Position numbers and translations under genes: made by a program
Shown: positions 18,079 to 28,010 of the stretch, piece after piece
Numbering within the stretch: the stretch's first letter is position 1
Layout of the letters: every line of letters starts with the position of its first letter
The notes under the pieces: model-generated
Told to the model about the DNA's origin: nothing
What the model saw: the letters and a program-made list of their open reading frames with translations, nothing else
Database searches by the model: none
Assembly (NCBI GenBank): GCA_963803155.1
Contig: CAWDMN010000112.1
Coordinates: 1 to 64,000 of the forward strand
Source: CAWDMN01 sp963803155
GTDB taxonomy: Bacteria > Acidobacteriota > Terriglobia > Versatilivoradales > Versatilivoraceae
Length of the DNA stretch: 64,000 nucleotides
Direction: 5' to 3'

Positions 18079-19188
18079 CTAAGCCTTGAGAAATATTTTC
18101 TGCCGGTAAAGGAAATAGAGGAACAACCATTTGACCGTCAGCACCGAAAAGGTTTGGAAAACGGCTTGATATAAACCAAGTCGATTGATGAAACCATGCG
18201 TGAAAATGGCAGCAATAGTCCCGAAATCGAAAAGAGCCTGAGCCAAGTATATGGTAATGGCATTCATCCCGATAATGATAAAAGGGAAAGCCCAGCCTTT
18301 CCAGCCGCGTACATCAATAATCCAGTAAAAGAGCGCAAGCAGCAGCAAACTCCAGCCACCCGCAAACAAAACATAAGAACTTGTCCAAAGAATTTTGTTG
18401 ATGGGGAAAAATGGGTTCCACGCCAAGGCCACGACGAGGCTGGCCACTCCGGCAATCGCCAAACCGGCTGCCTTTCGACCCGGCTGGCGTGATGAACGCA
18501 GCCAATAGGAGGCCAGCACTCCCAGCAGGGCGGTGGCAATTGCAGGCAATGTGGAGAGGATCCCTTCATTGTCGCCAAAAGGATAACAACAGAAACTGCC
18601 GGGAATCATCAATCGATCCAGATAACCCGCCAGGTTCCCTTGTTGTGTGAGCACTCCGGCCCCAACTCCGGGCACTGGAACCCAGTTCATGATTATCCAA
18701 TATCCAATGAGCACGGCTCCAAATGTGATTGCTTGTATGCGCCTGCTGGTAAAGAGAACCAGCAGGGAGGCCACACAGTAGCCGATGGCAATGCGTTGCA
18801 AGACTCCTGGCCAGCGCTGAGAGCCGAAATTCAGATCCAAGAGATGGTTAACGAGCAGGCCAAAGAAAAAAAGTTTGCAGCTGCGCACCAGGATGTGACG
18901 GCAAAGCACGCTGCGTGAGGTCCCTTTGGAAAGCCGGCTTTCAATGGCCAGAGGAATGCTCACTCCCACCAGGAAAAGAAAGAGCGGGAAAATCAGGTCA
19001 TAAAAAGTAAAGCCATTCCACGCTGTATGTTCAAGCTGATTCTTCAGGGATCGGGCCCACGAATGATCCGAGAGTTCCAGCGCGGAAGTAAAAAATGCAT
19101 CGGCGCCAATAATCCAGAACATGTCGAATCCCCGCAAAGCATCAATACTGGCAATCCTTTTAGAACTTTGAGTGTTTTGATTTGACAT
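18079..19188 (-). CDS. DUF5009 / heparan-alpha-glucosaminide N-acetyltransferase-like membrane protein
   Basis: A 369-residue polytopic inner-membrane protein with about ten hydrophobic helices. The family signature is at the N-terminus (R-I-A-S-I-D-A-L-R-G-F-D-M-F-W-I-I-G), followed by F-Y-D-L-I-F-P-L-F-L-F-L-V-G-V-S and W-P-G-V-L-Q-R-I-A-I-G-Y. Relatives (NagX/YeiB, eukaryotic HGSNAT) are membrane acyltransferases acting on amino sugars or other glycans; the acceptor here is unknown. The ATG at 19188 has a weak CAGGAAA site. Its neighbours give no pathway, though several sugar-type secreted proteins occur elsewhere in the window. Confidence 0.9.
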   Translation of the reverse strand: MSNQNTQSSKRIASIDALRGFDMFWIIGADAFFTSALELSDHSWARSLKNQLEHTAWNGFTFYDLIFPLFLFLVGVSIPLAIESRLSKGTSRSVLCRHILVRSCKLFFFGLLVNHLLDLNFGSQRWPGVLQRIAIGYCVASLLVLFTSRRIQAITFGAVLIGYWIIMNWVPVPGVGAGVLTQQGNLAGYLDRLMIPGSFCCYPFGDNEGILSTLPAIATALLGVLASYWLRSSRQPGRKAAGLAIAGVASLVVALAWNPFFPINKILWTSSYVLFAGGWSLLLLALFYWIIDVRGWKGWAFPFIIIGMNAITIYLAQALFDFGTIAAIFTHGFINRLGLYQAVFQTFSVLTVKWLFLYFLYRQKIFLKA

Positions 19189-19404
19189 TGGTTTTGGTTT
19201 CCTGAGGAGGTTTTAATAAAATAAAGGAAGGCAAAAAAGAGTTTACACAAAATTCTTTATCCAGGCAATTCAAACCAAAAATTTTTCGAGCGTAAAGATT
19301 TGAGGACAGACACGAATTCCCACAATTAGCGATGTGAGGCGCATTGCCAACTTCACGAGACGAGGTTGATCCGGCCCCTCCAAGGAGGCGCACATTCCAA
19401 TTGG

Positions 19405-19794
19405 CTATTTTGAAGAGATCGGCGGGTGATAAATAATCTGTATCCGGTTAGCGTCGGGATCAAGGAAATAAAACGAGCGGGCGCCATCCCGATGGGTTCG
19501 CGGTTCTTTCTCCACCGGAATTCCCTTCTGGCGGATTCGGTCTGCCCAGGCATCCACTTCTTCCGGTCGGCCTACGACAAATCCAAAATGATCGAGATGC
19601 TGATGACAATTATCTGTTGTGATCCCTTCGGCCTTATGCAAGGCCAGGTTGTCCGTTCCCGAGGTCAAATAGGCATTGTCAGCATCCGGTCGCCATTCCA
19701 GTTCACATCCCAATACTTCCCGATAGAAGCGGAGGGAAGCATCAACATCTCTGACATTCAAAGCCACATGCCTTAAGCCCAACCAACCAGCCAT
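19405..19794 (-). CDS. VOC family (glyoxalase/dioxygenase-like) protein
   Basis: A 129-residue vicinal-oxygen-chelate protein with two beta-alpha-beta-beta-beta modules. The first begins L-R-H-V-A-L-N-V-R-D-V-D-A-S-L-R-F-Y-R, the second H-L-D-H-F-G-F-V-V, and it closes with F-Y-F-L-D-P-D-A-N-R-I-Q-I. The metal ligand candidates are the first-strand His, the His of the second module and a late acidic residue (a Gln replaces the usual Glu in N-R-I-Q-I), so metal binding is not certain. The ATG at 19794 is chosen because GGAG lies about 8 bases upstream; the longer frame to 19881 has no such site. Substrate unknown. Confidence 0.88.
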   Translation of the reverse strand: MAGWLGLRHVALNVRDVDASLRFYREVLGCELEWRPDADNAYLTSGTDNLALHKAEGITTDNCHQHLDHFGFVVGRPEEVDAWADRIRQKGIPVEKEPRTHRDGARSFYFLDPDANRIQIIYHPPISSK

Positions 19795-20079
19795 GTCAAA
19801 TTTCTCCAAATTAAATTTCCGAGGACCAACCATTTCATTATAACGGGTGAAGCGGAACGAAATGGAAGGGTGAAATGCCACCTTTTTTCAATTCTTGGGA
19901 TGTCCACGGACCGTTGAATCAGGGTGTCTACTGGTTGGAGTGTCGAATAAATTTTCTCTGAAACGCAATAAAAACAATAAGGGGGCTCACCCGGAGCCAG
20001 TAACAGCGTGCAATCCGGGATTTTGCATTCAGGCGGTCTTGCAGCTTGTTGGCTTCAATCTCGTCAATAGGCCAGTTCA

Positions 20080-21486
20080 TCAGGCGCTGGAATTCGATGA
20101 TTCGCTTTTGCGGCGCCACCGCTCATGAGTGATATTGTGGATTTTTACTTTGTAATTAAGCACTCGGCGGCTGACTCCCAGCAACTCGGCGGCATCTTTT
20201 TGCACCCAGTTGCACATTTTCAGAGCTTCCAACAAAGTATTGCGTTCCAGGTCTTCGAGTTTAATTCCCGTGGGTGGAATTTTAATGCCCATGGCCGTGG
20301 GACTGGCGCTGGGTTCATCGAGACTTGAAGACAGGGTCAAATCTTCGACAACGACTAGATTGGATTCGGCCATCAAAACCGCGCGCTCAATGGCATTCTG
20401 CAGTTCCCGGATATTTCCCGGCCAGTTGTGGCGAGTTAAGTATTTGGCCGCTTGGGGGGTAAAACCGTCGATGCGTTTCTTGAGTTCATTGCTGAATTTG
20501 GTGGCAAAGAAATTAGCGAGGGGAAGGACATCTTCTTTGCGTTCGCGCAAAGAGGGCATTTGTATGGAAACAGTGTTGAGCCGGTAGTAAAGGTCTTCAC
20601 GGAATCGGTTGTTGGCGATGGCTTCTTTGGGATTTTTATTGGTGGCGGCAAGGATGCGCACATCCACCTTGATGGATTTCATCCCCCCCAGGCGTTCGAA
20701 TTCCTGCTCTTGCAGAACACGAAGCACTTTGGCCTGAGTGCTGGCACTCATGTCTCCGATTTCATCAAGGAATAAAGTGCCGCCACTGGCTTGCTCGAAG
20801 CGGCCGATCCTCTGGCGGTCGGCTCCCGTGAAAGCGCCTTTTTCATGGCCGAAAAGTTCGCTCTCCAATAGATTTTCCTGCAAGGCGGCGCAATTGACTT
20901 TGACGAAACTCTGTTTTGCTCTGTGACTGTTGTAATGTACCAGAGCGGCGATGAGTTCTTTCCCCGTCCCAGTTTCTCCAGTAATCAGAATTGAGGCATT
21001 GCTTTTTGCGACCTTCTTGACGATGTCCAACACCTTTTTGATTTGCGGACTGATCCCCACCAGATTGTTGTACTCCAAGGCGACATCATTTTGGCTGCGA
21101 TATAATTGCAAGACTCCCTTGTCGCGGCGATACTCCAAGGCTTTCTCAACTTTGACTTCCAATTCCTCAAGTTCGAATGGCTTTTGAATGTAATCATAGG
21201 CTCCGTGCTTCATGGCTTCCACGGCACTTTCAATGGTGCCAAATGCCGTCATCACGATCACGACGGTGAGCTCATTTACATTCCGGGCAAAGCGCAACAC
21301 TTCAAGGCCACTTTTGCGAGGCATCCGCATATCCGTGAGGACAACGTCAAAACTCTCTTCTTGGAGCCTCTCGATGGCTTGCTCACCATCTGAGACTTCG
21401 GCAATAAAATGATCTTTATCCGACAATGCCTGGACCACACTCCTTCGCAGGACTTCATTGTCTTCCACAACGAGGATTTTTCCCAT
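20080..21486 (-). CDS. NtrC-family sigma-54 response regulator
   Basis: A 468-residue transcription activator. The receiver domain at residues 1-120 has the acidic pair E8-D9, phospho-acceptor Asp52 in V-V-L-T-D-M-R-M-P and the Lys near residue 103. The AAA+ domain, about 145-385, has Walker A G-E-T-G-T-G-K-E-L, the sigma-54 contact loop G-A-F-T-G-A and Walker B G-T-L-F-L-D-E-I-G-D. A C-terminal Fis-type helix-turn-helix carries A-A-E-L-L-G-V-S-R-R-V-L-N-Y. The intact GAFTGA loop means it should drive sigma-54 promoters. It lies 57 bases after the sensor kinase gene, with which it forms a two-component operon. Confidence 0.95.
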   Translation of the reverse strand: MGKILVVEDNEVLRRSVVQALSDKDHFIAEVSDGEQAIERLQEESFDVVLTDMRMPRKSGLEVLRFARNVNELTVVIVMTAFGTIESAVEAMKHGAYDYIQKPFELEELEVKVEKALEYRRDKGVLQLYRSQNDVALEYNNLVGISPQIKKVLDIVKKVAKSNASILITGETGTGKELIAALVHYNSHRAKQSFVKVNCAALQENLLESELFGHEKGAFTGADRQRIGRFEQASGGTLFLDEIGDMSASTQAKVLRVLQEQEFERLGGMKSIKVDVRILAATNKNPKEAIANNRFREDLYYRLNTVSIQMPSLRERKEDVLPLANFFATKFSNELKKRIDGFTPQAAKYLTRHNWPGNIRELQNAIERAVLMAESNLVVVEDLTLSSSLDEPSASPTAMGIKIPPTGIKLEDLERNTLLEALKMCNWVQKDAAELLGVSRRVLNYKVKIHNITHERWRRKSESSNSSA

Positions 21487-21543
21487 AGCTGCGAAATTCC
21501 TTTTTAAATCATAATTTCTATAAAGGAGAAAAGGAGCCTAAAA

Positions 21544-22680
21544 TCATAAGGGCAATTTTATGGTAAAGGTGGTTCCTTTTCCTACTTCACTTTCCACATC
21601 GATGCTCCCCCGATGCATGTCGACTATTTTCTGAGCAATGGCCAAGCCAATCCCAGAACCTTTTTCCTTGGTAGTGAAAAAGGGGTAGAAGATTTTACCC
21701 AATATCTCCTCCGGAATACCTTTGCCGTTGTCCGAAATTTTTATCCAGACATACGGAGCAAGATTGACTTGCAGGCTGATATTTTTCCCTGATATCCCGC
21801 CATTGGAATAGGTCCCCACCTTTTGAAACTGCGAGGAAGGTCCACAAGCGATCTGGATGGTGCCAGTATCGCCAAGCGCCTGCATTGCGTTGACCATAAT
21901 GTTGACAAAGACCTGTTTCATCTGGTGGCGGTCTAATTGTACGGGGGGAACTGGAGTGAATTCCTTCTCAACTTGTATTTTATCCTTTTGCGCCGCGGAA
22001 AGAGCGGATTCAATGCTCTCTTCCAACAATGCGATGACCTCTATTTTTTCTGTGCTGACTTTGATGGGGCGGACAAATTCAAGACAGTCAGAAACGATCT
22101 TGTTGAGCTTGCGGACTTCAGAATGGACGGATTCCAATTGCGATACCTGGGGTGACTGACCGCTCAGCTTCCGTTTGACCAAGCTAGTGGTCAATTCTAT
22201 GGCAGCCAATGGATTTCGAATCTCATGAGCCAGGCCCGCCGCCATTTGGCCAAGTGCGGCTAACCGATCCTTCAATTTTTCCTGCTCATTCATCTGTTCA
22301 ACCAGCGTTAGATCCTTGAAAAAGAGGGAAACGCCATCCACAAATTCATCCTCATTTAGCAAGAAAGAAATCGTATAGCCCAGAGTGCGGTACTTCCCTT
22401 CACTGACTTTGATGACCAACTCAGCGCGGCTGGGCGGATTCTTCACATGATAGGCATCTTCCAATGTGTTCAAGAGTTCTTGCCGGTCCCTAAAAATTTC
22501 GTCAATATGGAGTCCAACATAATCTTTAATCTCAAGATCCAGAATGCGCAGGGCAATTTCATTAACGGCGGTAACGCGCCGGTTCATATCCAAAGATAGA
22601 ATTCCCGCGCGAAGGCTATTTAATATTTTCAGCCCGTAATCCTTTTCCTCTGAGGTGAAGAACTTTTTTTTGTAAGCCAT
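21544..22680 (-). CDS. PAS-domain sensor histidine kinase
   Basis: A 378-residue soluble kinase with no membrane segment. A PAS domain occupies about residues 15-130 (L-R-A-G-I-L-S-L-D-M-N-R-R-V-T and D-L-E-I-K-D-Y). The dimerisation/phospho-acceptor domain has M-A-A-G-L-A-H-E-I-R-N-P-L-A-A, and the HATPase carries I-S-D-N-G-K-G-I-P-E, F-F-T-T-K-E-K-G-S-G-I-G-L-A-I and G-K-G-T-T-F-T. This is the NtrB/AtoS-type layout, matching the NtrC-type regulator downstream. The ATG at 22680 is chosen over a TTG at 22689. As a cytosolic PAS kinase it probably senses an intracellular or redox cue. Confidence 0.93.
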   Translation of the reverse strand: MAYKKKFFTSEEKDYGLKILNSLRAGILSLDMNRRVTAVNEIALRILDLEIKDYVGLHIDEIFRDRQELLNTLEDAYHVKNPPSRAELVIKVSEGKYRTLGYTISFLLNEDEFVDGVSLFFKDLTLVEQMNEQEKLKDRLAALGQMAAGLAHEIRNPLAAIELTTSLVKRKLSGQSPQVSQLESVHSEVRKLNKIVSDCLEFVRPIKVSTEKIEVIALLEESIESALSAAQKDKIQVEKEFTPVPPVQLDRHQMKQVFVNIMVNAMQALGDTGTIQIACGPSSQFQKVGTYSNGGISGKNISLQVNLAPYVWIKISDNGKGIPEEILGKIFYPFFTTKEKGSGIGLAIAQKIVDMHRGSIDVESEVGKGTTFTIKLPL

Positions 22681-23333
22681 ATTGTTCAAATGGAGTCTTC
22701 CATATGACTCCGCCAGTACCTCATTCCATGAGTTTTTATAAAATAAAAGAAAATGGAATTACTCGGGTGCACAATTCCATCTATTAAATCGACAATAGGC
22801 CAATTACAATTTAGAAATTTCTGGCTAGAGGGAGGCTCTTTCATAAAATAGCGGCTGTCATGGCTCCGACTCTCTCAATGTAGTTTTAAAAAAATATCAA
22901 AGTATATTTTGATGCCGAGTATTTCAATTCTATTGGTTTTTGCGGAAATATCAATTTGTGTTTTGGGAGGAGTTCAAGATAATCAAGCCTATTGTAATGT
23001 GCTTCTTCTCCCCGATAATTGTCTGCGGAGTCCCCTGATCTCTTGAACTGTCAGCGGTCCCAATGCCAATGATTCAAAAAAGGAAGCTGGTTGAGGAGTT
23101 GGATGGGGATGTCCAAATATTACATTGCCTGGACTAGATCCAATTTCTGCGGGCAAAGCGGAGAATTACTCCATGAAGGTGGGGTAACCGAAATTTTCCT
23201 TCTGGATTGCCGGAACATCAATCGTGAGGCAGAGAGTCCAAAAAAACTCAGGTCCCCTCGGTGCCCTGTTGGAGCGAATTTCCGCCAATCCGAACCTTGG
23301 AAGATCAAACAGCGTGAAAATTATATTCTTCCG
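22681..23333. other. Intergenic, AT-rich, no gene recognised
   Basis: About 650 bases between the methyltransferase and the kinase gene, both on the minus strand. It must contain the promoter of the kinase-regulator operon, but I see no convincing sigma-70 or sigma-54 (GG-N10-GC) site. The short frames present have no family features. Confidence 0.4.
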
Positions 23334-24274
23334 TCAACGTGAGGCGTGCACGATCGTGCGCTGAAATGTGCCGCCACCCGGTCGCACAATTTCCTGATGG
23401 CACCCCTTCAGCACCACCTTTGAAAAACTCAGCTTCTTGAGCATCTGCTCAAGACAAGAATAGTTAGGCCACCACCAGAAGACTTCGTCTTTCCCAGGTT
23501 CATCGCCTCCCACATAAAGCATAAAGGGGCAATCATCCGTCATTTGGACCAATCCCTGCGATATGACCAATGTTCCCCGGCAAAGCTCGGCCGCTACGGA
23601 CAATGCCTTTAATGGATTGATTGTGTGAAGCAAAACGTCCCCCGCGAATACGAAATCAAACAGACCCGCGCCCAATCGAGCCGCCGTCAAATCATATACA
23701 GTGGAGAAGCATCGTGTGACCTTGGATTGTAACCTTTCCCTGCAAAATTCGAAGGGCTCGACTAGATAATACCGATAAAACTGCTGCAATGCCTCCATCT
23801 GGAAGAGCTGCTGGCATTGCTCTTCAGAGTACGAGGATTGGGCGGGCATCATAGCCCGGAGTTTGCGCAGGGTCTGGTCCATTGTCTCACCCGGAAATTT
23901 ATCTATGTCCAACAAAGAAGAAATTTCCGTTGAAACCACACGCCCTCCGCTTTTTTCAAATTCAAAGAAAAAAAGCCGGTAGCGGCCCCAACGTCCAGCA
24001 CATTCATTCCCGCCATGCTCTCCGGCAAATCAAAGGCGTCCAAGGTATGTCGGTAATCGTATACCCCCGGAGTGATGAGTCCGTTTCCAAAATCTATCGT
24101 GTAGTACCAAAAATAATTGCGCATATCCCCATACCCTAGGTCTTGGGCTTTCCTGAGGAATTCACTTGTCATTCGGGCATGTTCTTCCTGAACTAAGGGT
24201 ATGTGGGTTTTTGTGACCTCCTGAATATATGACTGCCGAATCTGAAAACGACGATGATTGTAGATGCCGGACAT
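23334..24274 (-). CDS. Class I SAM-dependent methyltransferase, frameshifted at a 7-base A/T run
   Basis: Reads as one protein of about 313 residues if one base is added. The first frame (from 24274) carries N-Y-F-W-Y-Y-T-I-D-F-G-N-G and the SAM-binding motif I, M-N-V-L-D-V-G-A-A-T-G-F-F. It then meets seven A (23968-23974; T on the coding strand) and stops at 23903. The second frame supplies F-E-K-S-G-G-R-V-V-S-T-E-I with the acidic residue ending strand 2, then F-D-F-V-F-A-G-D-V-L-L-H motif IV and the C-terminal half to 23334. The N-terminal W-Y-Y/F motif resembles CmoB-like tRNA wobble-uridine methyltransferases, but the assignment is weak. No partner genes are adjacent. Confidence 0.8.
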
Positions 24275-24625
24275 TCCGCCCCGGCAGGATTAAGCCTGAC
24301 AGTATGCCATTTAGACCGGAGAATGTGGGGATTATACCTCTTTTGTTAGGTGCAAAAAGCGGTAAGACCCTTCGAGTGACCTCTGGACAACTCTGACGCT
24401 TAATTTGGAACTAATTGGTGGATTTTAAGCGGGCGGATTTGTTGTCGAATAGAAAAAATTAGTGTAGACTGTACAATGCAATGGAAGGGAGTCAAACTGA
24501 ATACTCTCTCAGAGCTACCTCATTATCAGATCTGCCACTCATGCCTCAGAATTTCCTCAAAAAATCTATGGTCATCGCTGCCGATCTGCAATCTACTTTA
24601 GTTCCTGGACAGGGGGAATAGTTTC
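24275..24625. other. Divergent intergenic region upstream of tex
   Basis: About 350 bases between the divergent methyltransferase and tex genes. Apart from the candidate tex promoter at 24442-24470, no further structure was recognised. Confidence 0.4.
24442..24470 (+). promoter_or_regulatory. Possible promoter of tex
   Basis: TTGTCG (24442-24447) and TAGACT (24465-24470) each match four of six consensus bases, with an ideal 17-base spacer. A TACAAT follows at 24472. The tex ATG is about 155 bases downstream, implying a sizeable leader. Confidence 0.3.
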
Positions 24626-27463
24626 ATGGAATTGGATCCAATCATCCTTGCGAAAATATCTCAAGATGCTGGCGTAAAAGAAGGCCAAGCCCGCGCGACA
24701 GTGGCTCTATTGGAAGAACAAGCCACAGTCCCTTTTATTGCCCGGTATCGCAAGGAAGCCACGGGTAATTTGGATGAAGTTGCCATCCGGGATATTGCGG
24801 ACAGGCTGGAATACTATAAGGACTTGCTGGCCAGAAGAGAAACCATTCTGAAGTCAATTGAAGAGCAAGGGCATTTGACCGAGGAGTTGAAAAAGCAAAT
24901 AAGCAATTGCTTTGAAAAAAATGTGCTGGAAGATTTGTACCTTCCATATAAGCCAAAACGAAAAACCAAAGCATCAGTGGCAATGGAAAGAGGTTTGGAA
25001 CCTTTAGGCAAATTCATTTGGGAACAGGTTCCCGGTGAAAAGTCCCTTGAGGAGTTGGCTGACACTTTCATCAATGCGGAAAAAGAAGTAATGACGCGGG
25101 AGGCCGCATTGGAAGGGGCTCTGCATATAGTCGCCGAATGGATTTCCGAGGATGCTGAGATTAGGCGCGAGGTTCGGGAGTTAATGATGCGGGATGGCCT
25201 AGTAGTTTCCAAAGCCGTAAAAGGCAAGGAAGAGGAAAAAACGAAGTTTGAAATGTATTATGACTTTAAGGAACCGGTGCCGAAGATCCCTTCACACCGC
25301 ATGCTGGCGATCCGCCGCGGTGTCAAAGAGCAGATCTTGAGCTTTAGCATTGAAATCGAATCCGATAAAGTTTTGGCTTTAATTACAACAAGAGTATTAA
25401 AAGATGCTGAATCGCCATTTGCCTCTTTTTTGAAGAATGCAATTAATGATAGTTATAACCGTTTGTTGAACCCCAGTATTCAATCGGAAGTCCGCAGCTA
25501 TCTCAAGGAAAAATCCGACACTGAAGCCATAAAAGTTTTTGATGCGAATTTAACGAATCTTCTTTTGTCCCCACCCGCCGGTCCTATTATGGTGGTTGGG
25601 ATCGATCCTGGCTTCCGAACGGGTTGCAAGTTGGCAGTGGTGGATGAAACCGGGAAATTCCTGGAACATGCGACCATCTACCCCACTGAACCGAAGAAGA
25701 ACGTTGCCATTGCTGAGCGTACTTTGTTGAATCTGGTTCAAAAATACCATGTTAAAGCCATTGATATCGGCAATGGCACAGCATCCCGGGAGACTGATTC
25801 TTTTGTGCGAAGCTTCTTGCGGAAGTATCAAACCGGAGAGCCCTTTGAATTCGAAGCGGCCAGCAAGGGAGCCGTTCAATCAGTTCCGGCTACAATTGTG
25901 GAGGAGACAATTCCTGTTCCTGAAGCCTCCGTCCAATCCGCAGCGGAAGCTAATGGCAAGAGTGAAGAATCAATGGCAGCCGCTCCCTTTGAGTGCTCTG
26001 CAACAATGGTAGCTGAAGAATCTCGCGAAACACTCGCGGCGGGAGGCGTTCCTGAAGAAGAGCGACCTGCCGATGAAACTGTCTTACTAGAGAGCCCAGC
26101 CACTGAGGCTGTGGATCAAGGGCCTGAAGTATCGCCTCGGCCGTCAGAGGAGGTTGAAGGTCGATCCGCTGTCCCTGATGATCATCATTCCATTTTTTCA
26201 GTCATTGTGAATGAGTCTGGAGCGTCAGTTTACTCAGCTTCTGATTTGGCCCGCAAGGAATTTCCGGACTTGGATGTGACCGTTCGTGGCGCCATTTCCA
26301 TTGCCCGTCGTCTCCAAGATCCCCTGGCGGAGTTGGTCAAGATTCACCCCAAATCAATAGGCGTTGGACAATATCAACATGACGTGGACCAGAACCGGTT
26401 GAGGGAAGGTTTGGAAGCCTCCGTGGAATCTTGTGTCAACCGGGTTGGCGTCGATATTAATACTGCTTCCCTGGAACTTTTAAAGTACATATCCGGGTTA
26501 AATCAACGAGCGGCTAAGAGGATTATTGAATTCAGGAATCAGAATGGGCGTTTTTCCTCCCGTCAACAGCTGCTTCAAGTCCCAGGGTTCGGTGAAAAAA
26601 CCTTTGAACAGGCGGCGGGATTTTTGAGGGTCAAGGGGGGGGGCAATCCGTTGGATGATACCGCAGTTCACCCCGAGTCTTATGCGGTGGTCGAGCGGAT
26701 GGCCGCGGCACTGAACGTGGCTATCGCTGAATTGGTTGGTAACACGCAGCTTCTGGAGAAGCTTGATATCAAACAGTTCGTGGATGAGAAAACTGGCGAA
26801 TTCACCCTGAACGATATCAGGGAAGAATTGCTCAAGCCGGGCCGTGACCCGCGCAGCCAATTTATCGTCCCGACTTTCCGGGATGACGTGAAAGAGGTCT
26901 CCGATTTAAAGGATGGGATGGAATTGGAAGGCACCGTAACCAATGTAACCAATTTTGGCGCCTTCGTGGACATCGGAGTTCATCAAGATGGATTGGTCCA
27001 TGTTTCTGAAATTTCCAATCGATTTGTACAGGACCCTCGCGCGGCGGTGCAGGTGGGGCAGATTGTCAAAGTAAAAGTCATTGGCGTGGATCAAGCAATG
27101 AAGCGGATCTCGCTCTCCATTAAGGCCCTGATGCCCAAAATCAAAAAAACCAAAATTCGAAAAGCCAAAAAGCTGCCGTCTCGACCACAAGCGCAGGCCT
27201 CCGTTGAGAATCTTCAGACTGCCCCGGCGGCAAAAGCTGGAGAAGCGCGAAAGACTCGGGAATCACGCCCCGGCAGTTTCCCGTCTCGGCAATCTCATGA
27301 TCAGGTTCGTTCCGAAAGGCCGGCCAGACAGGAGGCTCCCGCCATCCCAACCAAAGGGGCCAAGCCTGCCAGTCCTCGCAAGGAATCGCAGATTGGCGCT
27401 CCCAACCTTTCTTTTGAGGATAAAATTCGTATGCTGCAGGAGAAGTTTGGAGGGATCCGCTAA
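24626..27463 (+). CDS. tex: Tex-type RNA-binding S1 protein with a large acidic insert
   Basis: A 945-residue transcription-accessory protein; typical Tex proteins have about 720-790. The N-terminal helical region opens with I-A-R-Y-R-K-E-A-T-G-N-L-D-E. The YqgF/RNase H-like domain starts near residue 315 (V-V-G-I-D-P-G-F-R-T-G-C-K). Helix-hairpin-helix segments lie at about 600-680 (V-G-V-D-I-N-T-A-S and V-P-G-F-G), and an S1 domain at about 762-835 (G-T-V-T-N-V-T-N-F-G-A-F-V-D-I-G). Unusual is a Glu/Ala/Pro/Ser-rich insert of about 110 residues (about 406-520) within the YqgF region, before S-E/N-E-S-G-A-S-V-Y-S-A-S. The basic tail after S1 is about 110 residues long. The rest of the fold looks intact. 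Confidence 0.93.
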   Translation: MELDPIILAKISQDAGVKEGQARATVALLEEQATVPFIARYRKEATGNLDEVAIRDIADRLEYYKDLLARRETILKSIEEQGHLTEELKKQISNCFEKNVLEDLYLPYKPKRKTKASVAMERGLEPLGKFIWEQVPGEKSLEELADTFINAEKEVMTREAALEGALHIVAEWISEDAEIRREVRELMMRDGLVVSKAVKGKEEEKTKFEMYYDFKEPVPKIPSHRMLAIRRGVKEQILSFSIEIESDKVLALITTRVLKDAESPFASFLKNAINDSYNRLLNPSIQSEVRSYLKEKSDTEAIKVFDANLTNLLLSPPAGPIMVVGIDPGFRTGCKLAVVDETGKFLEHATIYPTEPKKNVAIAERTLLNLVQKYHVKAIDIGNGTASRETDSFVRSFLRKYQTGEPFEFEAASKGAVQSVPATIVEETIPVPEASVQSAAEANGKSEESMAAAPFECSATMVAEESRETLAAGGVPEEERPADETVLLESPATEAVDQGPEVSPRPSEEVEGRSAVPDDHHSIFSVIVNESGASVYSASDLARKEFPDLDVTVRGAISIARRLQDPLAELVKIHPKSIGVGQYQHDVDQNRLREGLEASVESCVNRVGVDINTASLELLKYISGLNQRAAKRIIEFRNQNGRFSSRQQLLQVPGFGEKTFEQAAGFLRVKGGGNPLDDTAVHPESYAVVERMAAALNVAIAELVGNTQLLEKLDIKQFVDEKTGEFTLNDIREELLKPGRDPRSQFIVPTFRDDVKEVSDLKDGMELEGTVTNVTNFGAFVDIGVHQDGLVHVSEISNRFVQDPRAAVQVGQIVKVKVIGVDQAMKRISLSIKALMPKIKKTKIRKAKKLPSRPQAQASVENLQTAPAAKAGEARKTRESRPGSFPSRQSHDQVRSERPARQEAPAIPTKGAKPASPRKESQIGAPNLSFEDKIRMLQEKFGGIR

Positions 27464-27491
27464 ATCCCATATCTTTGCTGGCGAATGAGGT

Positions 27492-27525
27492 AAGGGGTGA
27501 GGAAGATTCTTCACCCCTTTTTATT
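27492..27525 (+). terminator. Rho-independent terminator of tex
   Basis: A perfect stem AAGGGGTGA / TCACCCCTT (27492-27500 and 27511-27519) with a 10-base loop is followed by TTTATTT, 29 bases after the tex stop. Confidence 0.85.
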
Positions 27526-28010
27526 TGGAGTCCATCGATGCTTTTTTTCTCACAGGGTAATCCGAAAATGATGTTGTGAAGATAAAATTTTCTACTAAAG
27601 AACTGTGCATGACCGTATGTTTGTCACAGCAGATTATGAAAATGCGGTGATGTGTGAATCCCCCGGGGAAGAAGATTTTTTGAGGATGAGAAATTTCCAG
27701 TGACAACATAAGAGGGGTTCAGCCACATCCCCTTCATCTCACAAAATTTTGTTGCCGCGCCAATATCGTTTCTCCAAGCCCTAACCTGGACGAGCCAGAA
27801 CCAAAAAGTTCATCCGATGGCAATTGCTTCCAAAATAACCGCCCAATCAGAGTTTCCAAGAATGCAAAAAAATATTCTACTCTTTTAGAAGCAGAAATTG
27901 ACTGGAAAGAGACTAAAAATCCATCTGCTAATTTACATTCCTGAGTTCTTCATCCATAATTTGGCCACGTCTGAAGTGTATAATTAAAATCACATCTTGG
28001 AATTCACAAA
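27526..28010. other. Intergenic, AT-rich, no gene recognised
   Basis: About 485 bases separate the tex terminator from the LamG protein gene. The right end holds a TATAAT (27979-27984) 26 bases before the ATG at 28011, a probable -10 element without a clear -35. Nothing else was recognised. Confidence 0.4.

Noticed and set aside
17803..18174. Plus-strand frame of 123 codons before the DUF5009 gene
   Set aside because: It overlaps the end of the DUF5009 gene antisense and has no recognisable domain or ribosome site.
26630..26650. G9 run in tex as another frameshift candidate
   Set aside because: The reading frame continues through it with good Tex sequence on both sides, so no indel is indicated.
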